Shown: positions 1 through 10,052, numbered from the stretch's first letter. The stretch is DNA of 64,000 nt from Treponema brennaborense DSM 12168 (GCF_000212415.1 NC_015500.1:2852001-2916000); one strand, 5' to 3'. A program made the numbers and translations. Notes: generated by a model not told the origin, from the letters alone.

Positions 1-231
1 GCGGTGCTCCCGCGCGGTAACGCTCAGAGAAGCCGTCAGTTTGTCCAGTTCGCCGCTTTCCGTTTTTTTACAGGGGATGCCGGCTTTTTCTGCGGCGGCC
101 AGTATCTTTTTGACGCGGGGTCCGGGCGCAGCGTAGAACAACTGCAGCGCGGCGGGCTGTTTTTCCTGCACCGCGGCGCGCCGAACGTATTCTTCAACGG
201 CGTGAAACCCCGTTACGATTTTATCTGCCAC
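1..231 (-). CDS. RlmB/TrmH-family rRNA 2'-O-methyltransferase, N-terminal part
   Basis: The reading frame starts with GTG at 231-229 and runs off the left edge, so only about 77 N-terminal residues are present. The peptide contains [10 protein letters not shown] and a stretch around [13 protein letters not shown], which is the pattern of the small substrate-binding domain (L30e-like) that precedes the SPOUT methyltransferase domain in RlmB/TrmH proteins. Such enzymes methylate a ribose in 23S rRNA or tRNA using SAM. The catalytic domain lies outside the window, so the exact target cannot be told. The start overlaps the last 11 bases of the upstream YchJ-type gene, which suggests translational coupling. 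The call rests on recalled family pattern; a stop-free frame reaching the edge is seen directly. Confidence 0.6.
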   Translation of the reverse strand, partial: MADKIVTGFHAVEEYVRRAAVQEKQPAALQLFYAAPGPRVKKILAAAEKAGIPCKKTESGELDKLTASLSVTAREHR

Positions 232-721
232 AACACGCCTTGTATTTTTTACCGGAACCGCACGGACACGGCTCGTTGCGGCCGACTTTGCGGCCGTCGC
301 GCACGACGGTCGTCGTTTTCAGATTGCCGCTTGAATACAGCCACTTACCGTCGATTTTCTTGAAGACGCCGGTCTCGTGATGTACGTCGCGGAGCCCTTT
401 ACGGGTGTAGACGGCCTCGAATTCGACGACGCCTTCCGTGTCGGCGGCCGTGCCTTTTTCCGTCCGCAGGATTTTAAGCCCGTGCCATGTCGAGTCTTCG
501 CTCCAGGTGCGGGTTGCGTCGCGGTCGATTTCGTTGACGTCCTCGCCGTGCTCGCAGCTGTTGATGATAAAATCGATTTCATGTTTTTCATACGCGGAAT
601 AACGGGCGCGCATCAGTTCTTCGGCCGTCGCCGCAAGACGCGTTCCTTTTATGACCGGCTCGCAGCATTCACCGTACGTTTTGCCCGAACCGCAGGGGCA
701 TACTCTATCAGATGTTTTCAT
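221..721 (-). CDS. YchJ/UPF0225-family SEC-C metal-binding protein
   Basis: A 166-residue protein with SEC-C motifs at both ends: [13 protein letters not shown] near the N terminus and [13 protein letters not shown] at the C terminus. The middle holds an NTF2-like YchJ core, with [20 protein letters not shown] motifs bind zinc. The role of YchJ proteins is not established, so no reaction is assigned. The length matches the family (about 150-170). I chose the ATG at 721 rather than a TTG at 748, because the extra nine residues are not family-like and the SEC-C motif follows the ATG closely. It is followed by the overlapping start of the RlmB-type gene. Confidence 0.8.
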   Translation of the reverse strand: MKTSDRVCPCGSGKTYGECCEPVIKGTRLAATAEELMRARYSAYEKHEIDFIINSCEHGEDVNEIDRDATRTWSEDSTWHGLKILRTEKGTAADTEGVVEFEAVYTRKGLRDVHHETGVFKKIDGKWLYSSGNLKTTTVVRDGRKVGRNEPCPCGSGKKYKACCGR

Positions 722-797
722 ACGGAAAGTATACCAAATTCCACCCAAACAGTACAGCGGAAAAAGAGCGCAGTCATTTGCGGCCGCCCGGCAGCCG

Positions 798-1775
798 TCA
801 GCGTGCTTGCAGCATCCGTTCGATAAACGCGTTCGTCGCCGGATTCACGACCATTCGCGCCGGATCCGCCTCGAACCAGTCTACCGTTCTGCGGATTCCC
901 TGACTGAACGGAATCGAACAGATAAAAGACGGCACCAGCCGTTTTATCTTGGTATTATCGAAAATAACGCTCCACGCTTTGTCGCCCAACAATTCGCCTT
1001 CATAGCGCGGATCGGCGGCAGCAAGCCGGTCGCTCGTAACGTGAACGATTTGGGGCACCCGATTGACGGCGGCACCGATCGCCTGATAAATTTGGTCCCA
1101 CGAGAGCACTTCGTCGGACGTGATGTGAAACGCGTTGCCGGTCGCCCGGACGTTACCGAGCAGCCCGACGAAGCCCTTCGCAAAATCCTCGGCGTGCGTC
1201 AGCACCCACAGTGACGTTCCGTCACCGTGACTGATCACCGGCAGACCCTTTTTTATCCGGTCGACGGCGGTATATTCGCGACCGCCGCCAATCGGCAGCG
1301 GAATTAGCTTATCGTAGGTGTGAGACGGCCGCACGATCACGGCAGGAAAGCCTTCCTTCCGGTATGCGTCCGTCAGCAGCTGTTCGCAGGCAATTTTATT
1401 GCGCGAATATTCCCAATACGGATTCGCCAGCGGCGTAGATTCCGTGATAAAACAGTTGACCGCCGGTTTCTGATACGCGCTCGCACTGCTGATAAAAACG
1501 TACTGCGCAGTCTTTCCGCGGAACAGTTCGACATCACGCCGCACCTGATCCGGAGTGTACGCAATCCAATCGACTACCGCATCCCAACTGCGCCCGTTCA
1601 GCAGCCGCCGCACGGCGTTTTCATCGGTTATATCGCACGCAACGGATTCCGCACCGTCGATGCCGGCCGCTCCGTTTCTGGTGAGCAGCGTCAGGCGGAA
1701 TCCCCGTTCCACACACAACCGGCTCACGCTCGTACTGATATTTCCCGTTCCCCCGATAAAAAGCACCCGCAGCAT
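798..1775 (-). CDS. NAD-dependent epimerase/dehydratase, extended SDR family
   Basis: A 325-residue extended short-chain dehydrogenase/reductase. The N terminus has the Rossmann dinucleotide loop FIGGTGNIS (residues about 6-14). A catalytic YxxxK occurs as YSRNK near residue 142, in the usual place after a serine-rich strand (FISSASAY). These proteins act in the cytoplasm on nucleotide-sugars or related substrates; the substrate cannot be read from the sequence. A good ribosome-binding site (GGAGG) stands just before the ATG. The gene lies 25 bases downstream of the outer-membrane barrel gene on the same strand, so it may be the last gene of that operon, though no functional link is evident. 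Confidence 0.82.
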   Translation of the reverse strand: MLRVLFIGGTGNISTSVSRLCVERGFRLTLLTRNGAAGIDGAESVACDITDENAVRRLLNGRSWDAVVDWIAYTPDQVRRDVELFRGKTAQYVFISSASAYQKPAVNCFITESTPLANPYWEYSRNKIACEQLLTDAYRKEGFPAVIVRPSHTYDKLIPLPIGGGREYTAVDRIKKGLPVISHGDGTSLWVLTHAEDFAKGFVGLLGNVRATGNAFHITSDEVLSWDQIYQAIGAAVNRVPQIVHVTSDRLAAADPRYEGELLGDKAWSVIFDNTKIKRLVPSFICSIPFSQGIRRTVDWFEADPARMVVNPATNAFIERMLQAR

Positions 1776-1800
1776 ACCGCCTCCGTCTGCATTCGCTTTT

Positions 1801-3012
1801 TTAGAAACCGATTCTGACGCCCAATCCTGCGCCGAGCCCCGTTCCCGTAAAACTCTTTATAAAGTCACTGCTCTGGCTTGAAACGTGCGCGGTAAGTTCC
1901 AACACCCGCAAGTTCAAACCGATGGTCACGCGCTGTATCCAAACCGAATCTTCATAATTCATGGAAAAAGCCGCCGCCAACAAATGCCCGCCCATTTTAC
2001 TCATCGGCAGGAAATAAACGCCGGCTTCCACGCCCGCGTTCAGGTACACCGGATTCTTGAACACGCAATCCGCATTGCCTTTTACGACGAACCAGTCACC
2101 GAACGGACGATAAGCCGCCTGTACACCGAAAATGATCGGCCGCTGCACCGTATACGGAGAACTCAGCGTTTCATATACGGGGTCGGTATGCGTGTATGTG
2201 CCGTCGTATTTAAGACCGCTGGATGAACCGTTCAAAAGCGGCTCCATTGCATATTCAGCCGTCGCCGTAAAACCCATTTTATAGATCATTGACGCGGGAA
2301 CCGCCGGAATATGACGCAGCGCAACGCCCAAATCAAGATTTTTCAGCAGCGGATATTCAACCTCCAGATCAAAATCGAGCCCCGCCCCGGCTAACTGTTC
2401 CGATACGTTCAGCGTTCTCGTATCCAGCGGAATAGCCGAATACACGCTGATGTCGGCCGAAGCGGAAATACTTGAATGACCGTCGTCCTTCGTACTTACC
2501 GAATACGCAGCTTCGGTATCGGGAACGTACAGCGCAGGCATAAACACCGTCGGCGTCACTTTTATTCCGAACTTTTTGACGAACGACTGAATCGAAAATC
2601 CCGCTTCCACGTATACCGCCGTACCTATATAGAGCTCGCCGGAAAATCCGTTCGGAGTCTGCGCGTTGCCGTTCGCAATAAAATCGAGCAGAGTCTGCGG
2701 AAGGTTGACCATTCCGTCACCGTCCACCGCAACGAACGTTCCGATCCGAGCCACTTTGCCGAGATTCAAATTCATGAACACGTTTACGTCTGCAGCCGCG
2801 TTGAGGTTCATTCCGTCTTTCAGTTCGTCGGACATTTTGTTCAAATCAACCAGCAAAACGTCCTTAAAAAAATCATTCACTGCAAACCAGTTGTTTGAAA
2901 CGCCCGCGGAAACGTCCGTTCCGATTTCAAAATACCGGTGCGGAGGATTCAATTCTGCAGACGCGGCGCCCATCACGGCGACAAGTAAAAAAACGCAACA
3001 GATTTTTTTCAT
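1801..3012 (-). CDS. Exported outer-membrane beta-barrel protein, function unknown
   Basis: A 403-residue protein with a clear signal peptide (MKKICCVFLLVAVMGAASA). The body is rich in alternating aromatic/hydrophobic residues and glycines and ends in GLGVRIGF, with a terminal Phe as in outer-membrane barrels. No enzymatic motif is visible. Proteins of this look are common in treponemes as paralogous surface or outer-membrane proteins, but I cannot name the family. The start at 3012 is supported by GGGAGG a few bases upstream; an earlier in-frame start at 3048 would hide the signal peptide. It begins one base after the stop codon of the large lipoprotein gene, so the two are almost certainly co-expressed. 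Confidence 0.65.
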   Translation of the reverse strand: MKKICCVFLLVAVMGAASAELNPPHRYFEIGTDVSAGVSNNWFAVNDFFKDVLLVDLNKMSDELKDGMNLNAAADVNVFMNLNLGKVARIGTFVAVDGDGMVNLPQTLLDFIANGNAQTPNGFSGELYIGTAVYVEAGFSIQSFVKKFGIKVTPTVFMPALYVPDTEAAYSVSTKDDGHSSISASADISVYSAIPLDTRTLNVSEQLAGAGLDFDLEVEYPLLKNLDLGVALRHIPAVPASMIYKMGFTATAEYAMEPLLNGSSSGLKYDGTYTHTDPVYETLSSPYTVQRPIIFGVQAAYRPFGDWFVVKGNADCVFKNPVYLNAGVEAGVYFLPMSKMGGHLLAAAFSMNYEDSVWIQRVTIGLNLRVLELTAHVSSQSSDFIKSFTGTGLGAGLGVRIGF

Positions 3013-3013
3013 A

Positions 3014-5296
3014 TTATTTTCCTCCCAGCTCGTACGTATAATCAACATCGGTAACTGCGGAAACGGACAATTTGACGGATATGCCGCCGTTTTTCTTTAA
3101 TTTGAACGCATTGGTATTCGGAATGAATATCTTTACCGTCGGAGCAAAAGGATACGAAGTTATAACGGATTTCAGCTCGTCTGCATTCAGGGAAACGGTC
3201 GCCGTATTCTCACCTGGCTTTAACACGAAGGATTTCTGAATTTTGATAGTCTTATCCGGAGCCGTATCTTCAACGTAAGCCTCCATTTCCATTCCGAGCT
3301 CGTTGACATATTTGACGGCAATGGTCATCTCTTTAAGCTGTTCAAGCAGTTTATCCACCTCGGACGAAAGAGTGCCGCCCTGCGACCGGCCGAAAAGGTC
3401 TTTGTCGGGGTCGATTCCGGCCAGATCCAGCACGTCAACCAGCACACCGTTTACCGTCGGGTCGGCAGGAGACGAATCTTCACCGTTTATATTTAACGCT
3501 ACCGGTATTTTAAGAAGCATTTCCGCTTTTACGGAAGTTGGTCCGGATTCCAAGTTCTCCGCTGTTATCGTAGCTTTACTCACGGTAAGATCGTAAGACA
3601 GGGAAGCCGTTTGCGGCTTCTCGTTTATAACGCCAACCAATTCCGAGCCGAAAGAAGCGGACGGAGAGGGAACCGGTCCCGACCAGGACGTTCCCGCCGG
3701 CAATGAAAGCGCCGAGCTGCTGGGCTCGATGAGTTTTGGCGAACCGTCCTTATTGGCTACTAAAGGCTTTGTTTGCTTATCACCGTTTTTATCAACGTAA
3801 GTCATCGATATTTTGCCGGTCATCTTCAACGTATCGGACAACTGCGGACTGCTCAAGTAAATATTCGCTATAAAACCGTCTTCCGCCAATTTAACCCCGG
3901 CGGGCAGTTTGTCGATAAACGAACTCAAATCCAGTGCGTCCTTTTCGGGGAACGTGCCGCTGAACTTACCCGAATCACCGAGATCTATTTTTGCGGACTC
4001 GAATTTCGCTAAAAGGCTGAAAGAACCGGACAACGAATACGTACTGCCAGGCGTAATGTTTGAAACCGTCAAGTTCGTTCCATCATAAACGTCTGCAGGG
4101 AACCCGATCTTTGCGGTAATATCCAAATTCCCGTTGGACCACGTACGGGGTTTCAACACGGGATCCTCCGTGTTTACGATAGAACGGGGATGGGGATTCG
4201 TTTCCTGCGCGGGGAACGTCGCGGATTTATTGGCAATACCCAAAGCGGTCGAATCGACTGTAACGGTTACGTCCATGCCTTTGGGCAAGCCGTTCGTAAG
4301 TTCTATCTGCAGTCCCAAGCCCGGATCGGATTTGAAAGCTATTTCGGAAATAAAATCCGTCACTTCCGCAGGCATTTCTTTCGTAATGGGAATACTGAGC
4401 TTCTCCTTATCAAACCCGATTGTCGCCGACTGCAGTTCCTCGATACTTACCGAACAGGAGATATCGGCTCCTATACCTTTGGCAGGCACGACCGTCCCCG
4501 CCGCTACCGTACCGGATATCGAAACGGAACCGCCGATACTGAAATCACCACCTGCCGTTACAGTCTTGTCCTTCAAATTGCAAATGAATTTGGCGGTATT
4601 GGTGGGATCAGGGACAAAATTAAGCGGTGTACCATCTCCGGGAAGTGTTATCGTTATTCCGGAAGCATCAACCGTTAAACCTTGAACGGTCGGAATGACC
4701 GTAAGCGTGATTGCCCCGTTTTCTATTTTCGCGCTCTTGAACGTCTCACCGCTGTTCAGCGGAACGGGTTTGGAATCAAGGTTGATGGTACCGGCGGCGC
4801 CGATAAGGCCGTTGACCATCACCGCCTCAGCGGTGCCGAGCGTCCGTCCCGCATAAGCGTCCGAATTCGGTACTTTAACGGTTTGGGAAAGCCCTGAAGT
4901 ATCCACGGTCAATTCGGGAACGGTAAAACTGATATCGCTCAAAGACGTATTCAAACCCGCCGTCAAGTCAATATCTTCCAGATATTTGCTGAAATCGACC
5001 GGAATGTCCATCAGCGGATAATACACCACAAAAGTAGCGGTGTCATCGGCATCTGTCGCAGTATAATCATACACTATTACCTTGGAGGCCGCAGAATCGG
5101 ATTCCAAAGGATTAGGTTCCAAAGCTTTTTTTATTTTATCTATAGATACGTACTCCGCAACTTCAACGCTGTGACCGCCCAAGGGCGCGTACAACGACGG
5201 GGAAGCTTTCACTTGCACTTTGGTAAACACCGAACCGCACGATACCGCAAGAATCGCCGCGCAACCGATTGCCGCTACTGTAAGCAGTTTTCTCAT
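3014..5296 (-). CDS. Large lipoprotein with repetitive beta-rich body
   Basis: A 760-residue protein starting MRKLLTVAAIGCAAILAVSC. The lipobox LAVSC predicts lipidation at Cys20. The rest is low in Cys, rich in Ser/Thr/Asp/Gly and made of repeating beta-strand-like segments (for example the series VTVDSTALG, ITLPGDGTP, VSLNADELK). It looks like an extracytoplasmic structural or adhesin-like protein of beta-sandwich repeats, but this is inference and no named domain is recognised. It lies immediately upstream of the beta-barrel gene, which suggests that the lipoprotein and the barrel work together at the outer membrane. Confidence 0.65.
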   Translation of the reverse strand: MRKLLTVAAIGCAAILAVSCGSVFTKVQVKASPSLYAPLGGHSVEVAEYVSIDKIKKALEPNPLESDSAASKVIVYDYTATDADDTATFVVYYPLMDIPVDFSKYLEDIDLTAGLNTSLSDISFTVPELTVDTSGLSQTVKVPNSDAYAGRTLGTAEAVMVNGLIGAAGTINLDSKPVPLNSGETFKSAKIENGAITLTVIPTVQGLTVDASGITITLPGDGTPLNFVPDPTNTAKFICNLKDKTVTAGGDFSIGGSVSISGTVAAGTVVPAKGIGADISCSVSIEELQSATIGFDKEKLSIPITKEMPAEVTDFISEIAFKSDPGLGLQIELTNGLPKGMDVTVTVDSTALGIANKSATFPAQETNPHPRSIVNTEDPVLKPRTWSNGNLDITAKIGFPADVYDGTNLTVSNITPGSTYSLSGSFSLLAKFESAKIDLGDSGKFSGTFPEKDALDLSSFIDKLPAGVKLAEDGFIANIYLSSPQLSDTLKMTGKISMTYVDKNGDKQTKPLVANKDGSPKLIEPSSSALSLPAGTSWSGPVPSPSASFGSELVGVINEKPQTASLSYDLTVSKATITAENLESGPTSVKAEMLLKIPVALNINGEDSSPADPTVNGVLVDVLDLAGIDPDKDLFGRSQGGTLSSEVDKLLEQLKEMTIAVKYVNELGMEMEAYVEDTAPDKTIKIQKSFVLKPGENTATVSLNADELKSVITSYPFAPTVKIFIPNTNAFKLKKNGGISVKLSVSAVTDVDYTYELGGK

Positions 5297-5453
5297 AATT
5301 CACTCCTCGCACACAATCCCGAGCGCATCTGTCAACGGCAGACAGCGACCGAATCTATTCCGCAATAAACGTCAGGAAAGCAGACGTTTTCTCCAATATC
5401 ATTATAACACATAATATACTAAATTCCATCACTTTCAGCAAAAAAACGAGGGA

Positions 5454-5482
5454 TTGTCATTTCTATCGGGATAGGCTATAGT
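5454..5482 (+). promoter_or_regulatory. Predicted sigma-70-type promoter of the ECF S component gene
   Basis: TTGTCA at 5454-5459 and TATAGT at 5477-5482 are separated by 17 bases. The expected transcription start falls within a base or two of the ATG at 5490, so the mRNA may be leaderless. Confidence 0.5.
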
Positions 5483-5489
5483 CGTACGC

Positions 5490-6122
5490 ATGGATACACA
5501 AAACCGAAACGCCAACTTGAATAGAAAAATCGCCGTGATCGGTGCGCTCGGCGCGCTGACCGTATTGTTCGGAATTACGCCGATAGGATTTATCAGACTG
5601 CCGTGGGGGCTCGCGCTGACGCTGCTCCATATTCCGACCATTTTGGGAACGCTCCTTGAAGGAGTTGCCGCGGGAACGGGAATCGGCGCCGTATTCGGTA
5701 TATTCAGCATGATACAGGCTGCGAGCAATCCGGTCGGATTCGACGCGCTGTTCGTAAATCCGCTTGTTTCCGTGCTGCCCCGCTTGCTGATCGCGCCGAC
5801 GGTCTTTCTGCTTTTCAAGGGACTGTCCAAAATAAAGGTATTTCCCAAAGCGGTTTCCGCAACGGCCGCAGCCGTCGCAGGAACGCTGCTTCACACGCTG
5901 TACGTAAGCTGCGCGCTGTACCTGTTCGCAGGCACCGGCGTTACCGAACTGATGGGCGGCGCGGGACTCGGTGCGTTCATACTGCTTCTGCTGCCGAACG
6001 CGGCAGTTGAAGCCGTTGCCGCCGGAATCATCGCCGGTGCGGTTACCGGTATCCAATACGCCGCGCAAGGCAAAAAATCCCGTCTGACACGGGAAATGCA
6101 GGATCTGCCGGAAGAGAAATGA
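5490..6122 (+). CDS. ECF transporter S-component-like membrane protein
   Basis: A 210-residue hydrophobic protein with about five to six membrane segments. It has the pattern of ECF S components, the substrate-binding membrane subunits of vitamin uptake transporters that share an energising module encoded elsewhere. The N terminus (RKIAVIGALGALTVLFG) and the segment IRLPWGLALTLLHIPTILGTLLEG are typical. The vitamin cannot be identified. No riboswitch is seen upstream. No clear ribosome-binding site precedes the ATG and the predicted promoter places the transcript start at the ATG. Its last codons overlap the start of trkA (ATGA), so the gene leads an operon with trkA and trkH. Confidence 0.72.
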   Translation: MDTQNRNANLNRKIAVIGALGALTVLFGITPIGFIRLPWGLALTLLHIPTILGTLLEGVAAGTGIGAVFGIFSMIQAASNPVGFDALFVNPLVSVLPRLLIAPTVFLLFKGLSKIKVFPKAVSATAAAVAGTLLHTLYVSCALYLFAGTGVTELMGGAGLGAFILLLLPNAAVEAVAAGIIAGAVTGIQYAAQGKKSRLTREMQDLPEEK

Positions 6123-7561
6123 GAATAGTCATCGTCGGCGCGGGGTTAACCGGCACCGAACTTGCCAAGCGGCTCATTGCGGAAAAAAACGACGTAGTTC
6201 TGATCGACAACGATGAAGAACTCGTCCGCCACGTGTCGAACCGCTTGGACTGCATGGTTGTCCAAGCGGACGGCAACAGTCTGGAAACGCTTGAAGACGC
6301 CGGCATTTCAAAAGCCGACGCGCTGGTCGTTCTGACCGAATCGGACGAAGTGAACATGATTACCTGTTCGCTCGTCGACGCCGTGTACCCCAACGTCATA
6401 AAAATCGCCCGCGTCCGCAATTACGAATATTACGTAAAAACCCGCAAAACGCTCACGCAGCACGCCGCCACTTTTTCCGGCGAACACCGCCCGCTGTACG
6501 GAATAGATTTTATGGTCTATCCCGACATGGAAGCGGCGAACGCCATAGTGCAGGCCGTAGAGCACGGCGCGTTTACCGAAGTCCTTACGTTCGACAACTC
6601 GGAATACGAAATTCTCCGCATAACCGTAGAACCGGGCAGCAGACTTGACGGACGCACCGTTCAGGAACTGCGGACGTTCATCGACAAACCGTTTCTGCTG
6701 GTATACGTGGAACAGGCCGAGCATACGGCGCTTCCCGACGGATCAACGGTCATACGTGCCGAAGACAGCCTCGGCATTCTGACCAAGCGGGAACACATGA
6801 AAGCCGTTTTGGAATTGTGCGGATCGAAAATAACCGAATTGAAGAAAATCGCGCTCGTCGGCGCGGGCCATATCGGCACCATTATTGCCGATAAACTGAT
6901 CGCCAAAAGCAAAACGGCGTGGCTGCCGCACGTTTTCCGGACGAAGCGGAAGATCACGCAAGAATTCGTCATTATCGATAAAGACGACATGCGCACGAAA
7001 GCGGCTGCCGAACGGTATCCGAACGCATCCGTGTTCAAAGCCGACATCACCGACGAAGGGTTCGTTGCCGAAGAAGATCTGTCGTCGTTCGATCTCATCA
7101 TCAGCGCAACTCATAATCACGAACTGAACATGGTCGTCTCCGCGTATATGAAATCGCTCGGTGTTGAAAAAACGGTGTCGCTCGTGTCCAGCAGCGGCTT
7201 TGCGGAAATTGCGCGCAATATCGGCGTAGACGTTGCCGTTCCCATAAAAGACACGGTGGTAGACACCATTTTGGGGCACCTGCGCGGCAAACGGGTTACC
7301 GGCGTGCACACGGTGTCAGAAGGCGAACTCGAAATCATCGAATACGATCTGCCGGAAACGTCGCACGTCATCGGCAAACAGCTCAAAGACGTTTCGGATT
7401 CCGGCTCGTTTCTCATTTTGCTGATAAAAAAATATTCAACCGAAAATTTCATCATTCCGGCGGGGAACACGTTCCTCGAAAAAGGCGACCGGCTGGTTCT
7501 GATAACGGCGATGAATGAAACGTCGCGAATCCTGGAACGCTTCGGCGGCAACGATGAATAA
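6119..7561 (+). CDS. trkA: Trk potassium uptake regulatory protein TrkA
   Basis: A 480-residue peripheral membrane protein made of two TrkA_N/TrkA_C halves. Each half has a nucleotide-binding Rossmann loop: VIVGAGLTGTELAK at the start and ALVGAGHIGTIIAD near residue 245. Each is followed by an acidic residue at the end of the second strand and a C-terminal RCK_C segment (for example TVQELRTFIDKPFLLVYV). TrkA binds NAD(H)/ATP on the cytoplasmic face and gates the TrkH potassium channel. Length and architecture are those of full-size TrkA. It overlaps the upstream ECF gene by four bases and lies 23 bases before trkH. Confidence 0.93.
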   Translation: MRIVIVGAGLTGTELAKRLIAEKNDVVLIDNDEELVRHVSNRLDCMVVQADGNSLETLEDAGISKADALVVLTESDEVNMITCSLVDAVYPNVIKIARVRNYEYYVKTRKTLTQHAATFSGEHRPLYGIDFMVYPDMEAANAIVQAVEHGAFTEVLTFDNSEYEILRITVEPGSRLDGRTVQELRTFIDKPFLLVYVEQAEHTALPDGSTVIRAEDSLGILTKREHMKAVLELCGSKITELKKIALVGAGHIGTIIADKLIAKSKTAWLPHVFRTKRKITQEFVIIDKDDMRTKAAAERYPNASVFKADITDEGFVAEEDLSSFDLIISATHNHELNMVVSAYMKSLGVEKTVSLVSSSGFAEIARNIGVDVAVPIKDTVVDTILGHLRGKRVTGVHTVSEGELEIIEYDLPETSHVIGKQLKDVSDSGSFLILLIKKYSTENFIIPAGNTFLEKGDRLVLITAMNETSRILERFGGNDE

Positions 7562-7584
7562 ACGGAACGGGGCGCGTTTTTAAC

Positions 7585-9030
7585 ATGCGGATATTTTCAT
7601 TTTTCAGGATGATTTTCCTTCTGCTGGCGATCATTTCGGTTACGTTCATACTGCCGATCGGAACGGCGGCGTATTACGGCGAAACGGAGGTCATACCGGC
7701 GTTCGCCTTTCCGGGCGCCGTCTGCATCGCGGCGGCGGCAGTCTTTTTCATAGCCGGGCGGAAGCAGCGGGTGTCGCTCACCGCGCGGGACGCGTTCATA
7801 GTCGTCGCGGCGTCTTGGGTGTTCGCGAGCATCCTCGGTGCGGTGCCGTTCGTGCTTTCGGGAACCATACCGCGGATCGCCGACGCCGTTTTTGAAAGCG
7901 TTTCGGGTTTTACGACGACCGGCGCGACGATTTTATCCGATATAGAAAGTCTGCCGGTATCCGTCAACTTATGGCGCTGCCAAATGCATTGGCTTGGCGG
8001 CATGGGAATCGTCGCCCTGACCGTTGCGCTGCTGCCGCTGCTCGGCGTCGGCGGTTTTCAATTGATAAAAGCCGAAACGACCGGTCCCGAAAAAGGCAAA
8101 GTAACGCCCAAAATCGCGACGACGGCAAAAATATTGTGGTTCATTTACGCCGGCTTTACGGTCATTCAGACGGTACTGCTGAAACTTGCCGGAATGACCT
8201 GGACGGACGCGCTTGCGCATACGTTTTCAACGTTGGGAACCGGCGGATTTTCAACCAAAAACCAAAGCATCGCCTATTACCAGTCGGCGTCCGTGGAATG
8301 GATATGTACGATATTCATGATCCTCGCCGGCGTCAACTTCAGCTTGTATTATTACGCCATTTTGGGCAAATTCGACGACATTCGGCACAACAGCGAATTG
8401 AAAGCGTATCTGGCCATCATCGGCGTTTCAACGGCGGCGATCACGCCGTTCATTCTTGCCGGCTCGGATTCGGTCGGCGATGCCGTGCGGACGGCTGCGT
8501 TTCAAGTTGCTTCTATTATATCCACTACCGGATACAGTTCCGCAGACTTCAATTTATGGCTGCCCGGCGCGCAGCTGGTCATCGTGCTGCTGATGTTCAT
8601 CGGCGGCTGTTCGGGCTCGACAGGCGGCGGCGTCAAAGTGGTACGCTGGGTCATTCTGTCCAAACAAATGTCCAACGAGGTCCGCAAAATGCTGCATCCG
8701 CACGGCGTGTTCAGCATCAGGCTTAACGGCAGGTCAGGCCGAAAAGACGTAGTGTTCAGCGTGGCGGCGTTTTTATTTCTCTATTTACTGCTCGTGTTTA
8801 TCACCGCGTACATTGCGGCGCTGGACGGAACGGACGTGCTCTCGGCAGTTACGGCGTCGCTGGCGATGGTCGGCAACATCGGCCCCGGACTCGGCAAAGT
8901 CGGGCCGGTGGCAAATTACGGCTTTTTTGCGGACGGCGTAAAATGGTGGTTTTCATTCGCCATGATTGCCGGTCGACTCGAATTGTACACGATGCTCATC
9001 TTTTTTATGCCTTCTTTTTGGAAAAAATAA
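7585..9030 (+). CDS. trkH: Trk potassium uptake channel subunit TrkH
   Basis: A 481-residue polytopic membrane protein of the TrkH/KtrB family, normally the potassium-conducting partner of TrkA. Selectivity-filter-like P-loop sequences are visible: SGFTTTGATIL (near residue 108), STLGTGGFSTKN (about 215), STTGYSSADF (about 310) and GNIGPGLGKVG (about 430). These are the four repeats expected of the family. It directly follows trkA. The next gene has its own promoter, so the operon probably ends here. Confidence 0.93.
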   Translation: MRIFSFFRMIFLLLAIISVTFILPIGTAAYYGETEVIPAFAFPGAVCIAAAAVFFIAGRKQRVSLTARDAFIVVAASWVFASILGAVPFVLSGTIPRIADAVFESVSGFTTTGATILSDIESLPVSVNLWRCQMHWLGGMGIVALTVALLPLLGVGGFQLIKAETTGPEKGKVTPKIATTAKILWFIYAGFTVIQTVLLKLAGMTWTDALAHTFSTLGTGGFSTKNQSIAYYQSASVEWICTIFMILAGVNFSLYYYAILGKFDDIRHNSELKAYLAIIGVSTAAITPFILAGSDSVGDAVRTAAFQVASIISTTGYSSADFNLWLPGAQLVIVLLMFIGGCSGSTGGGVKVVRWVILSKQMSNEVRKMLHPHGVFSIRLNGRSGRKDVVFSVAAFLFLYLLLVFITAYIAALDGTDVLSAVTASLAMVGNIGPGLGKVGPVANYGFFADGVKWWFSFAMIAGRLELYTMLIFFMPSFWKK

Positions 9031-9055
9031 CACCGGAAGCGCGCGTGTTGCGGTC

Positions 9056-9084
9056 TTGTTATCGGAATATAACTGCGCTATACT
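9056..9084 (+). promoter_or_regulatory. Predicted sigma-70-type promoter of the DUF975-like gene
   Basis: TTGTTA at 9056-9061 and TATACT at 9079-9084 with a 17-base spacer, followed by AGGAGG just before the ATG at 9105. Confidence 0.55.
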
Positions 9085-9104
9085 GTGATTAGGAGGAAAA
9101 CCCC

Positions 9105-10052
9105 ATGTTTAAACGCATATTTTATAAGAAACAGGCTCGATTGTCGCTGAAGGACCGTAAAAAACAGGCGGCGGCAATAAGCGTAATTCCCATCGTTACG
9201 ATCGGTGTGCTGTACGCCGTCTACATTGCGGTTCTGCTCTGCATCATGAAAAACAGTCTGCACTTTTCGGTATCCCCGCTGCTGCGCGTCATTGAAGTGA
9301 GCGCCGTCTGCTTGGTGCTGCTGCTCGCAATGACGCTCGTTTCGTTCGCCTATCTGCGAACTGTCAACGATATGCAGGATCAAAAACCGGTCGGTATAAA
9401 AACGATATTTTCCAAATTTTCACCGAAAGCCATTACGGCGATGCTTTGGGCAACGCTGTGGCAGCTGATTTGGATGATTCCCCTTATCATCGGCGCGATT
9501 GTCTTTTTTACCGCCTCATTCCGCGTAACGAAGGCGGAAACGGTCGGTTCCATGCTGTTCATGTTCAGCGGCGGCGTACTGTATTTGGCGGGATTTATCA
9601 TTTTGTATGCAAAAATGCTGTCGTACAGTATGATTTATTTCATTCTGGCGGACAATCCCGAACTGAGCGTCCGCAGAGCGCTGAGGCTGAGTATTGCGGT
9701 AACGAAAGGTTCACGTGAAAACATTCTGGTTATGGCGCTCAGTTTTTACGGCTGGCTACTTTTGGGATTTTTGACGCTCGGTATCGGATTTTTATGGATA
9801 GGACCGTATATGACGATGGCGATGCGGAACGCGTACTCTGCGCTCAAAAACAACGCGATCTCGGAAAACATTCTGAAAGCTTCTGATTTTACCGTTCACA
9901 AAAAGATTACGCCGCACGCAGCCGGCGGTTCCGCAGTAACCGGAAATTCTTCCGCAGTAACCGGAAATTCTTCCGCGGCAGCCGGCGGTTCCGAAACCGC
10001 AGAAACTACGGCCGCAGAACCCGCGAACGCGAACGCGGACGTCCAAGTCTAA
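9105..10052 (+). CDS. DUF975-like integral membrane protein with repetitive tail
   Basis: A 315-residue membrane protein with five to six hydrophobic segments. The last one ends in FLTLGIGFLWIGPYMTMAMRN, a pattern typical of DUF975 (TMEM-like) proteins, whose function is unknown. The C-terminal 50 residues are low-complexity Ala/Gly/Ser/Thr with a tandem repeat encoded by two copies of a 21-base unit around 9946-9987. The tail probably extends from the membrane as a flexible linker. The start is well supported by an AGGAGG site and a good promoter. There is no operon partner downstream; the next gene is convergent htpG. Confidence 0.6.
   Translation: MFKRIFYKKQARLSLKDRKKQAAAISVIPIVTIGVLYAVYIAVLLCIMKNSLHFSVSPLLRVIEVSAVCLVLLLAMTLVSFAYLRTVNDMQDQKPVGIKTIFSKFSPKAITAMLWATLWQLIWMIPLIIGAIVFFTASFRVTKAETVGSMLFMFSGGVLYLAGFIILYAKMLSYSMIYFILADNPELSVRRALRLSIAVTKGSRENILVMALSFYGWLLLGFLTLGIGFLWIGPYMTMAMRNAYSALKNNAISENILKASDFTVHKKITPHAAGGSAVTGNSSAVTGNSSAAAGGSETAETTAAEPANANADVQV

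Noticed and set aside
5463-6068. Long open frames opposite the ECF S, trkA and trkH genes
   Set aside because: They are antisense shadows produced by GC-rich codon use; the sense products have clear families.
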